A stretch of DNA of 64,000 nucleotides from Muribaculaceae bacterium (GCA_017621055.1 JAGATX010000004.1:1-64000); one strand, 5' to 3'; numbered from the stretch's first letter, positions 36,915-45,299 are shown. Notes: a model not told the origin generated them from the letters alone. Translations and numbers: made by a program.

Positions 36915-37019
36915 TCTTAATCACGAATATAAACCGAGTTTAGTATCTAAACCGCCGCGATGGAAACCACCGTTTCCCTACCCTGCGGTTGATTTAAACC
37001 AAGAAAGTAAACTGAAACA
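36915..37019 (+). promoter_or_regulatory. rpsI-rpsB spacer with two exclusive folds, possible S2 leader
   Basis: Three perfect stems occur in 105 nt: GTTTAG (36938-36943)/CTAAAC (36947-36952) with a 3-nt loop; AACCGC (36950-36955)/GCGGTT (36985-36990); and inside the latter GGAAAC (36962-36967)/GTTTCC (36972-36977) with a CACC loop. The first two share bases 36950-36952 and cannot form together, as in a two-state switch. S2 represses rpsB-tsf in E. coli through its leader. No promoter box was seen, so rpsB may read through from rpsI. Confidence 0.5.
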
Positions 37020-37871
37020 ATGGCAACACCCACATTCGATCAGCTCCTGGAGGCCGGCTGCCACTTCGGCCACCTCAAACGCAAATGGAACCCCGCCATG
37101 GCTCCCTACATCTTCATGGAGCGCAACGGTATCCACATCATCGACCTCTATAAGACCGAGGCAAAACTCGCCGAAGCCGCCAACGTGCTGCGCGGCATGG
37201 CCAAGCAGGGCAAGAAAGTGCTCTTCGTGGCCACCAAGAAGCAGGCCAAGCAGGTCATCGCCGACCTTGCTGCTTCAGTAGGCATGCCTTATGTTATAGA
37301 GCGCTGGCCGGGCGGCATGCTCACCAACTTCCCCACCATCCGCAAGGCAGTCCGCAAGATGGCTCAGATCGACAAGATGAGCAAGGACGGCACCTTCGAC
37401 AACCTCTCCAAGCGCGAGCGTCTGCAGATTTCGCGTCAGCGCGCAAAGCTGGAGAAGACCCTGGGCTCCATCGCCGACCTTAACCGTCTTCCCGCCGCCC
37501 TCTTCGTTGTCGACGTTCTCAAAGAGCACATCGCCGTTGCCGAGGCCAACCGTCTGGGTATCCCCGTCATCGCCATGGTAGACACCAACTCCAACCCCAA
37601 CACGGTGGACTACGTTATCCCTGCCAATGACGACGCTTCCAAGAGCATCGAACTGATAGCCGGCACTCTGGTAGCCGCCATGGCCGAAGGTCTGGCAGAG
37701 CACAAGGCCGAAAAGGCTGACAGCGAAGCCGCCGAGGCCGAAGCTGCCGCCGCCACTGCCGCTCCGCGCCGTGAGCGCCGCCGCGTGCGCCGCAACGATG
37801 CCGCCGAAGAGGCCGCTGCCGAGGCCCCTGCCGCCGAAGCTCCCGCCGCTGAAGCCGCTCCCGCCGAATAA
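37020..37871 (+). CDS. rpsB: 30S ribosomal protein S2 with Ala/Glu-rich tail
   Basis: S2 (283 aa) bridges head and body of the 30S subunit and recruits S1. The family start MATPTFDQLLEAGCHFGHLK and RWPGGMLTNFPTIRKAVRKM, PVIAMVDTNSNPNTVDYVIP are clear. After about residue 235 a 45-residue tail follows, rich in Ala and Glu with a basic patch (RRERRRVRRND) in the middle, which E. coli S2 does not have. It is followed by tsf as in nearly all bacteria. Confidence 0.97.
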   Translation: MATPTFDQLLEAGCHFGHLKRKWNPAMAPYIFMERNGIHIIDLYKTEAKLAEAANVLRGMAKQGKKVLFVATKKQAKQVIADLAASVGMPYVIERWPGGMLTNFPTIRKAVRKMAQIDKMSKDGTFDNLSKRERLQISRQRAKLEKTLGSIADLNRLPAALFVVDVLKEHIAVAEANRLGIPVIAMVDTNSNPNTVDYVIPANDDASKSIELIAGTLVAAMAEGLAEHKAEKADSEAAEAEAAAATAAPRRERRRVRRNDAAEEAAAEAPAAEAPAAEAAPAE

Positions 37872-37893
37872 ATTCCGGCGATACAATATACAT

Positions 37894-37928
37894 GCGGCCG
37901 GCGAAAAATTTTTTTCCGCCGGCTGCAT
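37894..37928 (+). terminator. Hairpin between rpsB and tsf (attenuator-like)
   Basis: TGCGGCCGGCG...CGCCGGCTGCA with an A5/T7 inner part forms a strong stem. It may reduce read-through into tsf or stabilise the rpsB mRNA 3' end. There is no U tract after it, so termination is uncertain. Confidence 0.45.
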
Positions 37929-37964
37929 TCATAAATTAATAACCGATTAAAACAATATACCCAT

Positions 37965-38957
37965 ATGGCAGTAACAATGGCAGAAATCACTAAGCTGCGC
38001 AACCTCACCAGCGCCGGCATAGTAGACTGCAAAAAAGCCCTTACCGAAACCAACGGCGACATCGATGCCGCTGTAGAAATACTCCGCCAGAAAGGCAAAG
38101 CCATCGCCGCCAAGCGCGAGGACCGTCAGGCCTCCGAAGGCTGCGTGCTCGCCAAGAACGAAGGCTCCTTCGCCGCCATCGTGGCTCTCTGCTGCGAAAC
38201 AGACTTTGTGGCCAAGAACGCCGGCTTCGTAGCCCTCACCAAGCAGCTCCTCGACCTGGCAGTGGCCAACAAGGTAAAGAGCCTCGATGAGCTCAAGAAC
38301 CTCGTTGTGGACGGCCGCACCGTCGCCGAACTCGTTACCGACGAGAGCGGCAAGACCGGCGAAAAAATCGAGCTGGGACGCTACGAGTACCTCGAAGCAC
38401 CCTCCACTACCTCGTACAACCACCTGGGCAACAAGCTGAGCACCATCGCCGGCTTCAATCTTCCCGAAGTGGACTATCAGGTAGGCCGCGACATCGCCAT
38501 GCAGATAGCCTCCATGAACCCCGTGGCTATCGACCGCGACTCCGTGAGCGAGGAAATCAAGACCTCGGAGTACAACGTAGCCATCGAGAAGACTAAAGAA
38601 GAGCAGGTGCTCAAGGCTGTTGAGGCCGCACTCAAGAAAGCCGGCATCAACCCGCGTCTTGTCGACAGCGAGGACCACATCGCCAGCAACATCACCAAAG
38701 GCTGGCTTACCGAGGACGAAGCCGTCAAGGCCCGCGCCATCATTGCCGAGACCAGCGCCGCCAAGGCTGCCAACCTCCCCGAGGCAATGATCAAGAACAT
38801 CGCCAACGGCCGTCTCAACAAGTTCTTCAAGGAGAACTGCCTGATGGAGCAGGAATTCGTCAAGGACGGCGAACTCACCATCGGCCAGTACCTCGAGAAG
38901 AGCGCCAAAGGCCTTGTTGTCGTTTCGTTCAAGCGCGTAAACCTCAATCAGGACTAA
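37965..38957 (+). CDS. tsf: Elongation factor Ts
   Basis: EF-Ts (330 aa) recycles EF-Tu by releasing GDP. It starts MAVTMAEITKLRNLTSAGIV with the motif DCKKAL and has the EF-Tu-contacting segment GCVLAKNEGSFAAIVALCCE and TDFVAKN. It is about 45 residues longer than E. coli EF-Ts, as is common in Bacteroidota. The outer ATG is used because MAVTMA is typical of close relatives. A terminator follows. Confidence 0.97.
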   Translation: MAVTMAEITKLRNLTSAGIVDCKKALTETNGDIDAAVEILRQKGKAIAAKREDRQASEGCVLAKNEGSFAAIVALCCETDFVAKNAGFVALTKQLLDLAVANKVKSLDELKNLVVDGRTVAELVTDESGKTGEKIELGRYEYLEAPSTTSYNHLGNKLSTIAGFNLPEVDYQVGRDIAMQIASMNPVAIDRDSVSEEIKTSEYNVAIEKTKEEQVLKAVEAALKKAGINPRLVDSEDHIASNITKGWLTEDEAVKARAIIAETSAAKAANLPEAMIKNIANGRLNKFFKENCLMEQEFVKDGELTIGQYLEKSAKGLVVVSFKRVNLNQD

Positions 38958-38974
38958 ACTGCGAATAACCACAC

Positions 38975-39010
38975 ACGGGCCGCGCCGGGTTTCGGTCGCG
39001 GCCCGTTTCA
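38975..39010 (+). terminator. Terminator of rpsB-tsf
   Basis: ACGGGCCGCG pairs with CGCGGCCCGT (perfect 10 bp) with an 11-12-nt loop, followed by TTCATTT. It lies 17 nt after the tsf stop. Confidence 0.8.
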
Positions 39011-39042
39011 TTTACCTCTGACTTCTGACTTATTTATCGACC

Positions 39043-40380
39043 ATGGAGTGGAACCGACTTATCAACGACAAGCGTTTCGGACTTGAGCACTGGCACGACC
39101 CGCGCCGCGGGGCGGTGCGCACCGATTTCCGGCGAGACTACGACCGTCTGGTGTTCTCGTCGCCTTTCCGGCGGCTGCAGAACAAGACGCAGGTGTTCCC
39201 GCTGCCCGGCAGCATATTCGTGCACAACAGATTGACCCACTCCCTGGAAGTGTCGTGCGTGGGAAAATCGCTGGCCGACAGTGTGGCACGCACGCTGACG
39301 GGAAAATATGCAGCCGCCGGCGAGCCTGCCGACCATTTTGCGCACATCGGCGACATAGTGGCGGCAGCGTGCCTTGCCCACGACCTTGGCAACCCGCCTT
39401 TCGGCCACTCGGGGGAGCGCGCCATAGCCACATATTTCAGCGAGGGGCCCGGCAAGGAACTGCGCGAGCTGCTGAGCGCCGACCAATGGGCCGATTTCAC
39501 GCATTTCGAGGGAAATGCCAATGCATTCCGCGTTCTCACACATCAGTTCAAGGGACGGCGCGAGGGCGGTTTCGCCATGACTTACTCCACATTGGCGGCC
39601 ATAGTGAAATATCCCTACGAGAGCAGCGTGAGCACGAACGGCAAATTCGGTTTTTTTGTTTCGGAGCGCGATAATTTTGTGAAGGTAGCCGACGAACTGG
39701 GCCTGCGCCGTTTCAGCGGCGAGGGCGAGCCGCTGCGCTATGCCCGCCATCCGCTGGTATACCTCGTGGAGGCCGCCGACGATATATGCTACGAGGTGAT
39801 GGACATCGAAGACGCCCACAAGCTCAAGATATTGGGTACCGATGAGGTGATATCGTTGTTCACTGGCTTTTTCGACGGCGAGCGCCTCGTGGCGATGAAC
39901 AGGGTGATGGACAAAGTGTCAGACCCTAATGAAAAAATAGGCTATCTGCGGTCGTGCGTGATCGGCGCACTCGTCGACAGCTGCGCCTCCGCTTTCTGCG
40001 ACAACGAGGAGGCTATTCTCGACGGTACTTTCGAGGGCTGCCTGCTCAACCATATCGGCGAGCGCGAGCGTGCCGGCTACGAGCGATGCAACGCCTTGTC
40101 GTGGGACAAGATATACCGCGCCGCCGAGGTCGTCGACGTCGAACTGGCCGGTAACAGAATTATTTCGGAACTCATGCAGCGCCTGGCGGGCGCGGTGATG
40201 AACCCGCAGCTAAACTATTCGCGCTTACTCCTGGCCAAGTTCCCGCAGCAGTACGACACGTGCTCGCCGTCGGTCTATGGCCGGCTGCAGGCCGTGCTCG
40301 ACCACGTGTCGGGCATGACCGACGTCTACGCCCTCGACCTCTACCGCAAACTCACGGGCATGTCGCTGCCGGCGGTGTGA
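39043..40380 (+). CDS. dgt: Deoxyguanosinetriphosphate triphosphohydrolase-like HD protein
   Basis: A 445-aa dNTPase that splits dNTP to deoxynucleoside and triphosphate. HD-domain ligands are His66 (NRLTHSLEVS), His113-Asp114 (CLAHDLGNPPFGHSGE) and a further Asp in EAADDICYEVMDIEDAH. The motif PFRRLQNKTQVFPL (residues 41-54) is typical of Dgt. Exact preferred substrate cannot be read from sequence. It stands alone, convergent with the thioesterase gene, whose end is only 20 nt away. Confidence 0.9.
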   Translation: MEWNRLINDKRFGLEHWHDPRRGAVRTDFRRDYDRLVFSSPFRRLQNKTQVFPLPGSIFVHNRLTHSLEVSCVGKSLADSVARTLTGKYAAAGEPADHFAHIGDIVAAACLAHDLGNPPFGHSGERAIATYFSEGPGKELRELLSADQWADFTHFEGNANAFRVLTHQFKGRREGGFAMTYSTLAAIVKYPYESSVSTNGKFGFFVSERDNFVKVADELGLRRFSGEGEPLRYARHPLVYLVEAADDICYEVMDIEDAHKLKILGTDEVISLFTGFFDGERLVAMNRVMDKVSDPNEKIGYLRSCVIGALVDSCASAFCDNEEAILDGTFEGCLLNHIGERERAGYERCNALSWDKIYRAAEVVDVELAGNRIISELMQRLAGAVMNPQLNYSRLLLAKFPQQYDTCSPSVYGRLQAVLDHVSGMTDVYALDLYRKLTGMSLPAV

Positions 40381-40399
40381 GCAACGGTGTAAATGCCGT

Positions 40400-41155
40400 C
40401 TACTCCCCGGCTATCGGCGACCGTTCTTCCCAGCGTATTGCGGCGGCGACGGCGCGCACGCCCTCGTGCTGTATGTCGATGTGGCTGGTGCCACCCTCGG
40501 TGTTGCGCCGTATGGTCACCGTCTGGCCGAAAAGGCATTCATGGTGGAAGAGGATGTCGAAGCGGCGCGGTATGTACTGGTCGTACTGTTCCAGCGGCCA
40601 TTGGTCGAGGATCAGTTCTATGTACTTCAACGTGTTGACGTGGCGGTTGAAGTCGAGATCACAGTAGCGGAAGGTATACTCCGCTGCCGCTGTGTTCGGC
40701 GCCAGCGCCGGTATCCGTGGGGTGCGGTCGATGGGGCACTCGCGGCCGCTGATGGGTATGTCCACAGTTTCGACGGCGCTGAGGTCTGCGCCGGTGCGAC
40801 GTCGGAAGTCTATCGCTGCCCAGACAGTGCGCATGCGTCCTATAACGTTGCCGTCGGCGTCGGTCATTTCGAAATTACGCTCGCTGAAGCGGCGGTTGTA
40901 GCTCTCTATCCACGTGCGGAGGGTATAGAAGGAGTTGATGCCGGGAAAGGAGTACATTTCGATGCTCATCCGCGAGAGGACCCACCCGATACCTTTTTGG
41001 ACGAGGGCGGCATAGCCAATGCCGAGGGCGTTGGCGTGCTCAGTGGCCAGCTCGATGATGCGCCGCGCCACCAGCGGCAGAGGAATACGGCCTTCGGCGT
41101 CGGTGTCGCCGGCGGCAAGGAACCACGTGCGCGTCAGTTCACTCGCCGGCTCCAT
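40400..41155 (-). CDS. Acyl-ACP thioesterase (FatA-like)
   Basis: A 251-aa double hot-dog thioesterase that releases free fatty acids from acyl-ACP. The N-terminal half holds HANALGIGYAALVQKGIGWV and LRTWIESYNRRFSERNFEMT; the second half holds the catalytic region YCDLDFNRHVNTLKYIELIL with the Asn-x-His pair. It is the last gene of the yraN operon and its start overlaps the gamma-carbonic-anhydrase gene by 17 nt. Confidence 0.88.
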   Translation of the reverse strand: MEPASELTRTWFLAAGDTDAEGRIPLPLVARRIIELATEHANALGIGYAALVQKGIGWVLSRMSIEMYSFPGINSFYTLRTWIESYNRRFSERNFEMTDADGNVIGRMRTVWAAIDFRRRTGADLSAVETVDIPISGRECPIDRTPRIPALAPNTAAAEYTFRYCDLDFNRHVNTLKYIELILDQWPLEQYDQYIPRRFDILFHHECLFGQTVTIRRNTEGGTSHIDIQHEGVRAVAAAIRWEERSPIAGE

Positions 41156-41693
41156 TGTCGTGTTCGGGCGTTTGGCCGGGCTGCTCGTACCATTTGCTGT
41201 ACATCAGGTAGTTGCGGGCGATTTTTATGTTCATTTCGCGTGCTTTCTCCGGCTCGACCATCTTTATGAATTTGGCGGGTGCGCCGCCCCACAGTTCGTT
41301 GGGCCCGATTTTGGTTCGTGCGAGCACCACAGCGCCGGCTGCGACGATAGCACCTTCGCCGACCTCTGCGTCGTCCATCACCACGGCACCCATGCCCACA
41401 AGAGCGAAGTTATGGATTTTTGCGCCGTGGATCGTTACGTTGTGTCCTATCGACACATCGTCGCCGATCTCTATTGTCGATTTCTCGTAGAGGGTGTGGA
41501 GCACCGAGCCGTCCTGAATATTGACGCGGTTGCCTATGGTTATTGTGTTTACATCGCCGCGAAGGATGGTGCCGAACCATATGGAGCATTCGTCGCCCAT
41601 GGTGACGTCGCCTATCACGGTGGCGTTCTCGGCAAGGAAGCAGTCGCGACCGATTTTGGGGGTAAAGCCGCGGACAGGTATAATAAGAGCCAT
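41139..41693 (-). CDS. Gamma-carbonic anhydrase-like hexapeptide protein
   Basis: A 184-aa left-handed beta-helix protein. Hexapeptide turns run from about residue 15 to 140. His66, His84 and His89 (VLHTL; IGHNVTIHG) match the zinc ligands of gamma-carbonic anhydrases, and the C-terminal helix (VEPEKAREMNIKIARNYLMY) is typical of this branch. It may be active or may serve another acyl/metal role. The start (MALIIPVRGFTPKIG) is chosen over an upstream Met that would add 45 Arg/Pro-rich residues. 29 nt separate it from the aminopeptidase gene. Confidence 0.88.
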   Translation of the reverse strand: MALIIPVRGFTPKIGRDCFLAENATVIGDVTMGDECSIWFGTILRGDVNTITIGNRVNIQDGSVLHTLYEKSTIEIGDDVSIGHNVTIHGAKIHNFALVGMGAVVMDDAEVGEGAIVAAGAVVLARTKIGPNELWGGAPAKFIKMVEPEKAREMNIKIARNYLMYSKWYEQPGQTPEHDNGAGE

Positions 41694-41722
41694 TGTTGAC
41701 AGTTGGGTTATGCTGTTGGTAA

Positions 41723-43513
41723 TCAATCTTTGAGGGGACGGGTGCGATCGGCCAGCCATGCGGCGGCGTCGGCGTCGAGGAAGGGTGTGAGGCGCTGGCG
41801 TACGGTGGCGTGGTAGCCGTCGACCCATGCTATCTCGTCGGCGCTCATTATGTCGAGGTCGAAGAGATTGCGGTCGAAGGGGAACATGGTGAGCGTCTCG
41901 AAGGCCAGAAATGTGCCGAACTCATTCCGGAGCACTTCGTGGGTGAGAACGAGGTTCTCACAGCGTATGCCATGCACGCCGCTGCGGTAGAGCCCCGGCT
42001 CGTCGGAGGTTATCATTCCGGGCTGCAGGGGATAGTCCACATAGTTCAGGCGTATGCTCTGCGGCCCTTCGTGGACGCCCAGGAAGTGGCCTACGCCGTG
42101 GCCGGTGCCGTGGAGGTAGCTCAGACCGTTGCGCCACAGGAACTGGCGGGCGATGGCGTCGAGCTGTGCGCCGCGTGTATCGTCGGGGAACATCATTGTC
42201 GCCAGGGCTATGTGGCCCTTCATTACCAGGGTGAAATCGGCTTTTTCCATTGCCGTGGGTATGCCCAGGGCAACAGTTCGGGTAATGTCGGTGGTGCCGT
42301 CGAGATACTGCGCGCCGCTGTCGACCAGCAGGAGGCCTTCCGGGCGGAGTGTCGACGAGCTTTCGGCATCGGCCTCGTAGTGTACGATGGCTCCGTGGGG
42401 GCCGTAGCCGGCGATGGTGCCGAAGCTCTCATCGCGCCAGTTTTCGCCGGCGCTGCGGTGGCGGCGCAGGATTTCGGCGATGTCGAGTTCTGTGGTGGGT
42501 GTGCCGTCGGCCAGACGTCGCTCTATTTCCATGAAGGAGTGGACGAGCGCCACGCCGTCGCGCGTCATGGCATTGCGGATGCCCTCGAGCTGCACGTTGT
42601 TCTTGCAGGCTTTGAAGCGTGCCGCCGGCGAGAATTTGACTGTCACGGCCTTGCTGCCGAGGATGTCCATCACTGCGCCGGAGGTATGGGCGGGTTCTAC
42701 GAGTACTTTTTCATCTGCCGGCAGCTCCGAGAGGAACTTTGGGGCAGTGGGGTAGGGTGCCGTCGCCACGCCTTCTCCGGAGAGATAAGCCATTGTTTCA
42801 GGAGTGAGTTTGGCACCGTCGATAAAGAGGATGCGTGCAGTGGGCGAGAGGTAGAGGTAAGCGGTTGCCACGGGAGTATGGCGCACGTCGTCGCAGCGTA
42901 TGTTCAGAGTCCATGCAATCTCGTCGAGCGCCGAGATGAAGGTGCTCTGAGCGCCGTTGGCGGCGGCGAAGTCGAGAATGCGACTTATTTTGTCGGCGGC
43001 ACGTTCGCCGGCGTAGGCAATGTTGTGGACGTATATCTTGCTGTCGGGGAGGGCCGGACGGTCATTCCACAGCGGCGAAACGACATCGAAATGGCAATTC
43101 AGACCGATACCCTTGGCAGCGAGGGTGTCGCCGAGGTTCTTTAGAGCAGGTGCCGAGAACAGCAGACCGTCGACACCGACGGTATCGCCTTTTCGGAGGG
43201 TTGCGGCCAGCCAGTCGGCGATAGCGGGAGTCTCGGCGAGGCCGTCCTTCATCAGCTCTATGCCGGAGCCTTTGAGCTGGTCGGCAGCCTGAAGGAAATA
43301 TCGTGAGTCGGTCCACAGACGTGCGTCGTCGGCAGTGACCACCAGGTCGCCGGCGCTGCCGCCGAAGCCGCTGAACCAGCGGCGTGCCTGCCAGTGCGAG
43401 GCAAGGTATTCGCTCAGGTGCGGGTCGGCCTGAGGGATTATCACTGCCGCCACGTCGGCTTTTTTCATGAACTGCCGCAGGGCGGCTATTCTTTCGCTGT
43501 GTATGTTTGCCAT
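41723..43513 (-). CDS. M24-family aminopeptidase P-like peptidase
   Basis: A 596-aa cytosolic peptidase with two creatinase-like N-terminal domains and a C-terminal pita-bread domain. Metal ligands: Asp in VDSGAQYLDGTTDITRTVAL (two), His in LHGTGHGVGHFLGVHEGP, Glu in TSDEPGLYR and Glu in FETLTMFPFD. The long form (about 600 aa) resembles eukaryotic-type Xaa-Pro aminopeptidases. I place the start at MANIHSERIAALR; the 43 upstream codons are basic and non-conserved. It lies between yraN (29 nt) and the gamma-carbonic-anhydrase-like gene. Confidence 0.92.
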   Translation of the reverse strand: MANIHSERIAALRQFMKKADVAAVIIPQADPHLSEYLASHWQARRWFSGFGGSAGDLVVTADDARLWTDSRYFLQAADQLKGSGIELMKDGLAETPAIADWLAATLRKGDTVGVDGLLFSAPALKNLGDTLAAKGIGLNCHFDVVSPLWNDRPALPDSKIYVHNIAYAGERAADKISRILDFAAANGAQSTFISALDEIAWTLNIRCDDVRHTPVATAYLYLSPTARILFIDGAKLTPETMAYLSGEGVATAPYPTAPKFLSELPADEKVLVEPAHTSGAVMDILGSKAVTVKFSPAARFKACKNNVQLEGIRNAMTRDGVALVHSFMEIERRLADGTPTTELDIAEILRRHRSAGENWRDESFGTIAGYGPHGAIVHYEADAESSSTLRPEGLLLVDSGAQYLDGTTDITRTVALGIPTAMEKADFTLVMKGHIALATMMFPDDTRGAQLDAIARQFLWRNGLSYLHGTGHGVGHFLGVHEGPQSIRLNYVDYPLQPGMITSDEPGLYRSGVHGIRCENLVLTHEVLRNEFGTFLAFETLTMFPFDRNLFDLDIMSADEIAWVDGYHATVRQRLTPFLDADAAAWLADRTRPLKD

Positions 43514-43542
43514 TTTATGAGTCTTTATTGTTGATATTCGGT

Positions 43543-43923
43543 TTATGAGAATTCGAGCATGGTCGGCGAGAAAGCGTCGGGCAGATGCTCTATGTGGTAG
43601 CTGTCGGGGGTGCCGTTTATGGCGAAATAGTCGAAGCGGCAACCGAATTCGCGGCCGAAGGCGCCCATGTAGTGCACGGCGGCGCGAACCATGTTCTGCT
43701 GTTTGCGCTTGTCGATTGCTTCGAGGGGGTCGATGTTGAGGTCTGCGCGTGTCTTCACCTCGGCAAAGATAAGAATGTCGTCCTTAGCGGCGATGATGTC
43801 GATTTCGAGGTGCCCCGAGCGCCAGTTGCGCTCGCGGATGGTGGCGCCTTCGTCGAGGAGCATGGCGCAGGCCAGGTCTTCGCCCCAGTGTCCTTTAGCT
43901 ATGGTCGTTCCATCGGTTTTCAC
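43543..43923 (-). CDS. yraN: YraN/UPF0102 family endonuclease-like protein (GTG start)
   Basis: About 126 aa with the UPF0102 layout: AKGHWGEDLACAMLLDEGAT, RNWRSGHLEIDIIAA and FAEVKTR, which match the Holliday-junction-resolvase/PD-(D/E)xK-like fold (Glu, Asp, ExK). Role unknown. The open frame runs up to an ATG at 43968, but that codon lies in the tRNA-Cys terminator, and a -7 box TATTTTTG sits in between. I therefore use the GTG giving (M)KTDGTTIAKGHWGED, which also matches family length. It heads the four-gene minus-strand operon. Confidence 0.82.
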   Translation of the reverse strand: MKTDGTTIAKGHWGEDLACAMLLDEGATIRERNWRSGHLEIDIIAAKDDILIFAEVKTRADLNIDPLEAIDKRKQQNMVRAAVHYMGAFGREFGCRFDYFAINGTPDSYHIEHLPDAFSPTMLEFS

Positions 43924-43928
43924 AGCCA

Positions 43929-43936
43929 CAAAAATA
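43929..43936 (-). promoter_or_regulatory. Promoter -7 box of the yraN operon
   Basis: The minus strand reads TATTTTTG, with ATTG 19 nt upstream in place of TTTG. The box ends 5 nt before the proposed GTG start, so the mRNA would be leaderless or nearly so. Confidence 0.55.
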
Positions 43937-43960
43937 GCAAAAAAAAGTGACAGGGCAATA

Positions 43961-43996
43961 AAAAACATCGCAGACCCCAGAGGCGTGCGATGTTTT
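43961..43996 (-). terminator. Terminator of tRNA-Cys
   Basis: Minus strand: ACATCGCA and TGCGATGT form a stem with a 12-13-nt loop, followed by a T-rich tail (TTTTTTATTG). It lies 5 nt after the tRNA. Confidence 0.8.
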
Positions 43997-44000
43997 GATG

Positions 44001-44071
44001 AGGTACCAAGCAGAATCGAACTGCTGTGCTCGGTTTTGCAGACCGATGCCTAACCACTCGGCCATGGTACC
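44001..44071 (-). tRNA. tRNA-Cys (anticodon GCA)
   Basis: 71 nt. Acceptor GGTACCA/TGGTACC, anticodon arm TCGGT-CTGCAAA-ACCGA with GCA, T arm GCAG-TTCGATT-CTGC and discriminator U, as expected for Cys. CCA is not encoded. It has its own promoter and terminator. Confidence 0.95.
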
Positions 44072-44091
44072 ATCAGGTGGTTTTGCGACTG

Positions 44092-44123
44092 CAAATTTAG
44101 CGCTAAAAATCGAGCTATGCAAA
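44092..44123 (-). promoter_or_regulatory. Promoter of tRNA-Cys
   Basis: Minus strand: TTTG (44123-44120), 20 nt, TAAATTTG (44099-44092), ending 20 nt before the tRNA 5' end. Confidence 0.8.
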
Positions 44124-44174
44124 TTTTTTTTGCGCGGTCCGGACAAAAAAGTGCAGCGAACGAAAAATAATTAG

Positions 44175-44182
44175 TATTTTTG
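44175..44182 (+). promoter_or_regulatory. Promoter -7 box of the hexapeptide acetyltransferase gene
   Basis: TATTTTTG, 16 nt before the ATG. No TTTG at 19 nt. Confidence 0.55.
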
Positions 44183-44198
44183 CAGATAAACATACAAT

Positions 44199-44720
44199 AT
44201 GCTCCGCAAGATTTTCCTTATCATATATTACGGGCTTGCTTACCACCTCCCGGATTCGTATCTGCCGGTGGTCGGCAGGCCCTCAAACGCCCTGAGGGTG
44301 ATGTGCTGCCACCGCATATTCCGGAAATGCGGCAAGATAGTAACTGTGAACCGCCATGCTTACTTCGGCAACGGCAAGGATGTCGAGATCGGCGACAACA
44401 GCGGCATAGGCGCCAACAATCATCTGCCCAACAACATCATTATGGGCAATGATGTGATGATGGCTCCCGATATACTCATTTTCAAGAACAGCCACCGCTA
44501 TGCCGACCTTACGATGCCGATTGGCAAACAGGGCATGACGTCGCCGGCACCTGTTGTTCTGGGCAACGATGTGTGGATTGGCCAGAGAGTCATCATCACA
44601 CCTGGACGACATATCGCCGACGGCACCGTTGTTGCCGCAGGCACCGTCGTTACCAAAGATTTTCCGCCGTTTTCCGTAATCGGGGGCAATCCGGCAAAGG
44701 TGATAAAGTCGCGAAAATAA
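44199..44720 (+). CDS. Hexapeptide-repeat acyltransferase
   Basis: A 173-aa left-handed beta-helix acyltransferase of the serine acetyltransferase/WcaF-like group. The first 40 residues form a hydrophobic lead (MLRKIFLIIYYGLAYHLPDS). Helix coils run from VEIGDNSGIGANNHL to the C-terminal VIGGNPAKVIKSRK, which is the usual end of this group; the loop ILIFKNSHRYADLTMPIG carries the likely catalytic His. It stands alone, so the acceptor (sugar of a surface polysaccharide is the usual case) cannot be named. Confidence 0.85.
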   Translation: MLRKIFLIIYYGLAYHLPDSYLPVVGRPSNALRVMCCHRIFRKCGKIVTVNRHAYFGNGKDVEIGDNSGIGANNHLPNNIIMGNDVMMAPDILIFKNSHRYADLTMPIGKQGMTSPAPVVLGNDVWIGQRVIITPGRHIADGTVVAAGTVVTKDFPPFSVIGGNPAKVIKSRK

Positions 44721-44749
44721 CAGCGGCGCACGTGGTGGGTGCGCCGCTG
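44721..44749. terminator. Shared hairpin between convergent genes
   Basis: CAGCGGCGCAC and GTGCGCCGCTG form a perfect 11-bp stem with a 7-nt loop. It overlaps the end of the acetyltransferase gene's stop region. On the minus strand it is followed by TTATTTT and could serve the outer-membrane protein gene. Confidence 0.7.
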
Positions 44750-44771
44750 TATGGTTTGAGAGAGGAGAATG

Positions 44772-45299
44772 TCAGATTTTTAGCTTGAAGCCGAACTGGA
44801 AGAGGCCCTGAGCGCCGAAGCCTGCCTCGGCGAACATGGCCCACTGGCGGTTGATGTCGAACTGCACGCCAACCGGAACAATCTGGAAGGCTGCATAGGC
44901 TTTGGAGTAGTTGTCGCCGTGCCGGGGTTGCATGTAAGAGATATCGACACCTATGCCGAGTTTGGCATACATACTGATGAGGCTGTTTTTATAGTACTGG
45001 TAACGGCCGTTGACCATGATTACATGGTAGGCGATGTTGCTGTGTTCGGGGCCGCCCTTGACGGTGGTGGACGAGAAGGTGTACGACGGTCCTACCCATA
45101 TTTTATTGTTGATGCGGAAATTGACGCCTAAGTTCAGAGCGCCCCACGCGGTGTTTACGCCACCCCAGCCGTCGTGCATATCCATGGCGTCCATCTGGGT
45201 ATATGCGCCGTAGGAGGCTGTGATTTCGGCTTTCTGAGCCGATGCCGTGCCGATTCCGAAAACTGCGACGAGAAGAAGAATAGTGAGTTTGCGTAGCAT
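44772..45299 (-). CDS. Small outer-membrane beta-barrel protein
   Basis: A 175-aa protein with signal peptide MLRKLTILLLVAVFGIGTASA and a mature part of about eight strands (AEITASYGAYTQMD, ALNLGVNFRINNKIWVGPSY, IMVNGRYQYYK, SMYAKLGIGVDISYM, AFQIVPVGVQFDINRQWAMF, FQFGFKLKI). It looks like the OmpA/OmpX-type single-domain barrels common in Bacteroidota. Function unknown. No -7 box was found in the 100 nt upstream. Confidence 0.82.
   Translation of the reverse strand: MLRKLTILLLVAVFGIGTASAQKAEITASYGAYTQMDAMDMHDGWGGVNTAWGALNLGVNFRINNKIWVGPSYTFSSTTVKGGPEHSNIAYHVIMVNGRYQYYKNSLISMYAKLGIGVDISYMQPRHGDNYSKAYAAFQIVPVGVQFDINRQWAMFAEAGFGAQGLFQFGFKLKI

Noticed and set aside
37894-37928. True terminator separating rpsB and tsf
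   Set aside because: The stem is strong, but there is no U tract after it and no promoter was found before tsf; kept only as an attenuator-like hairpin.
43924-43968. Longer YraN start at the ATG 43968
   Set aside because: This codon lies in the terminator stem of tRNA-Cys and upstream of the -7 box; the GTG at 43923 gives family length.
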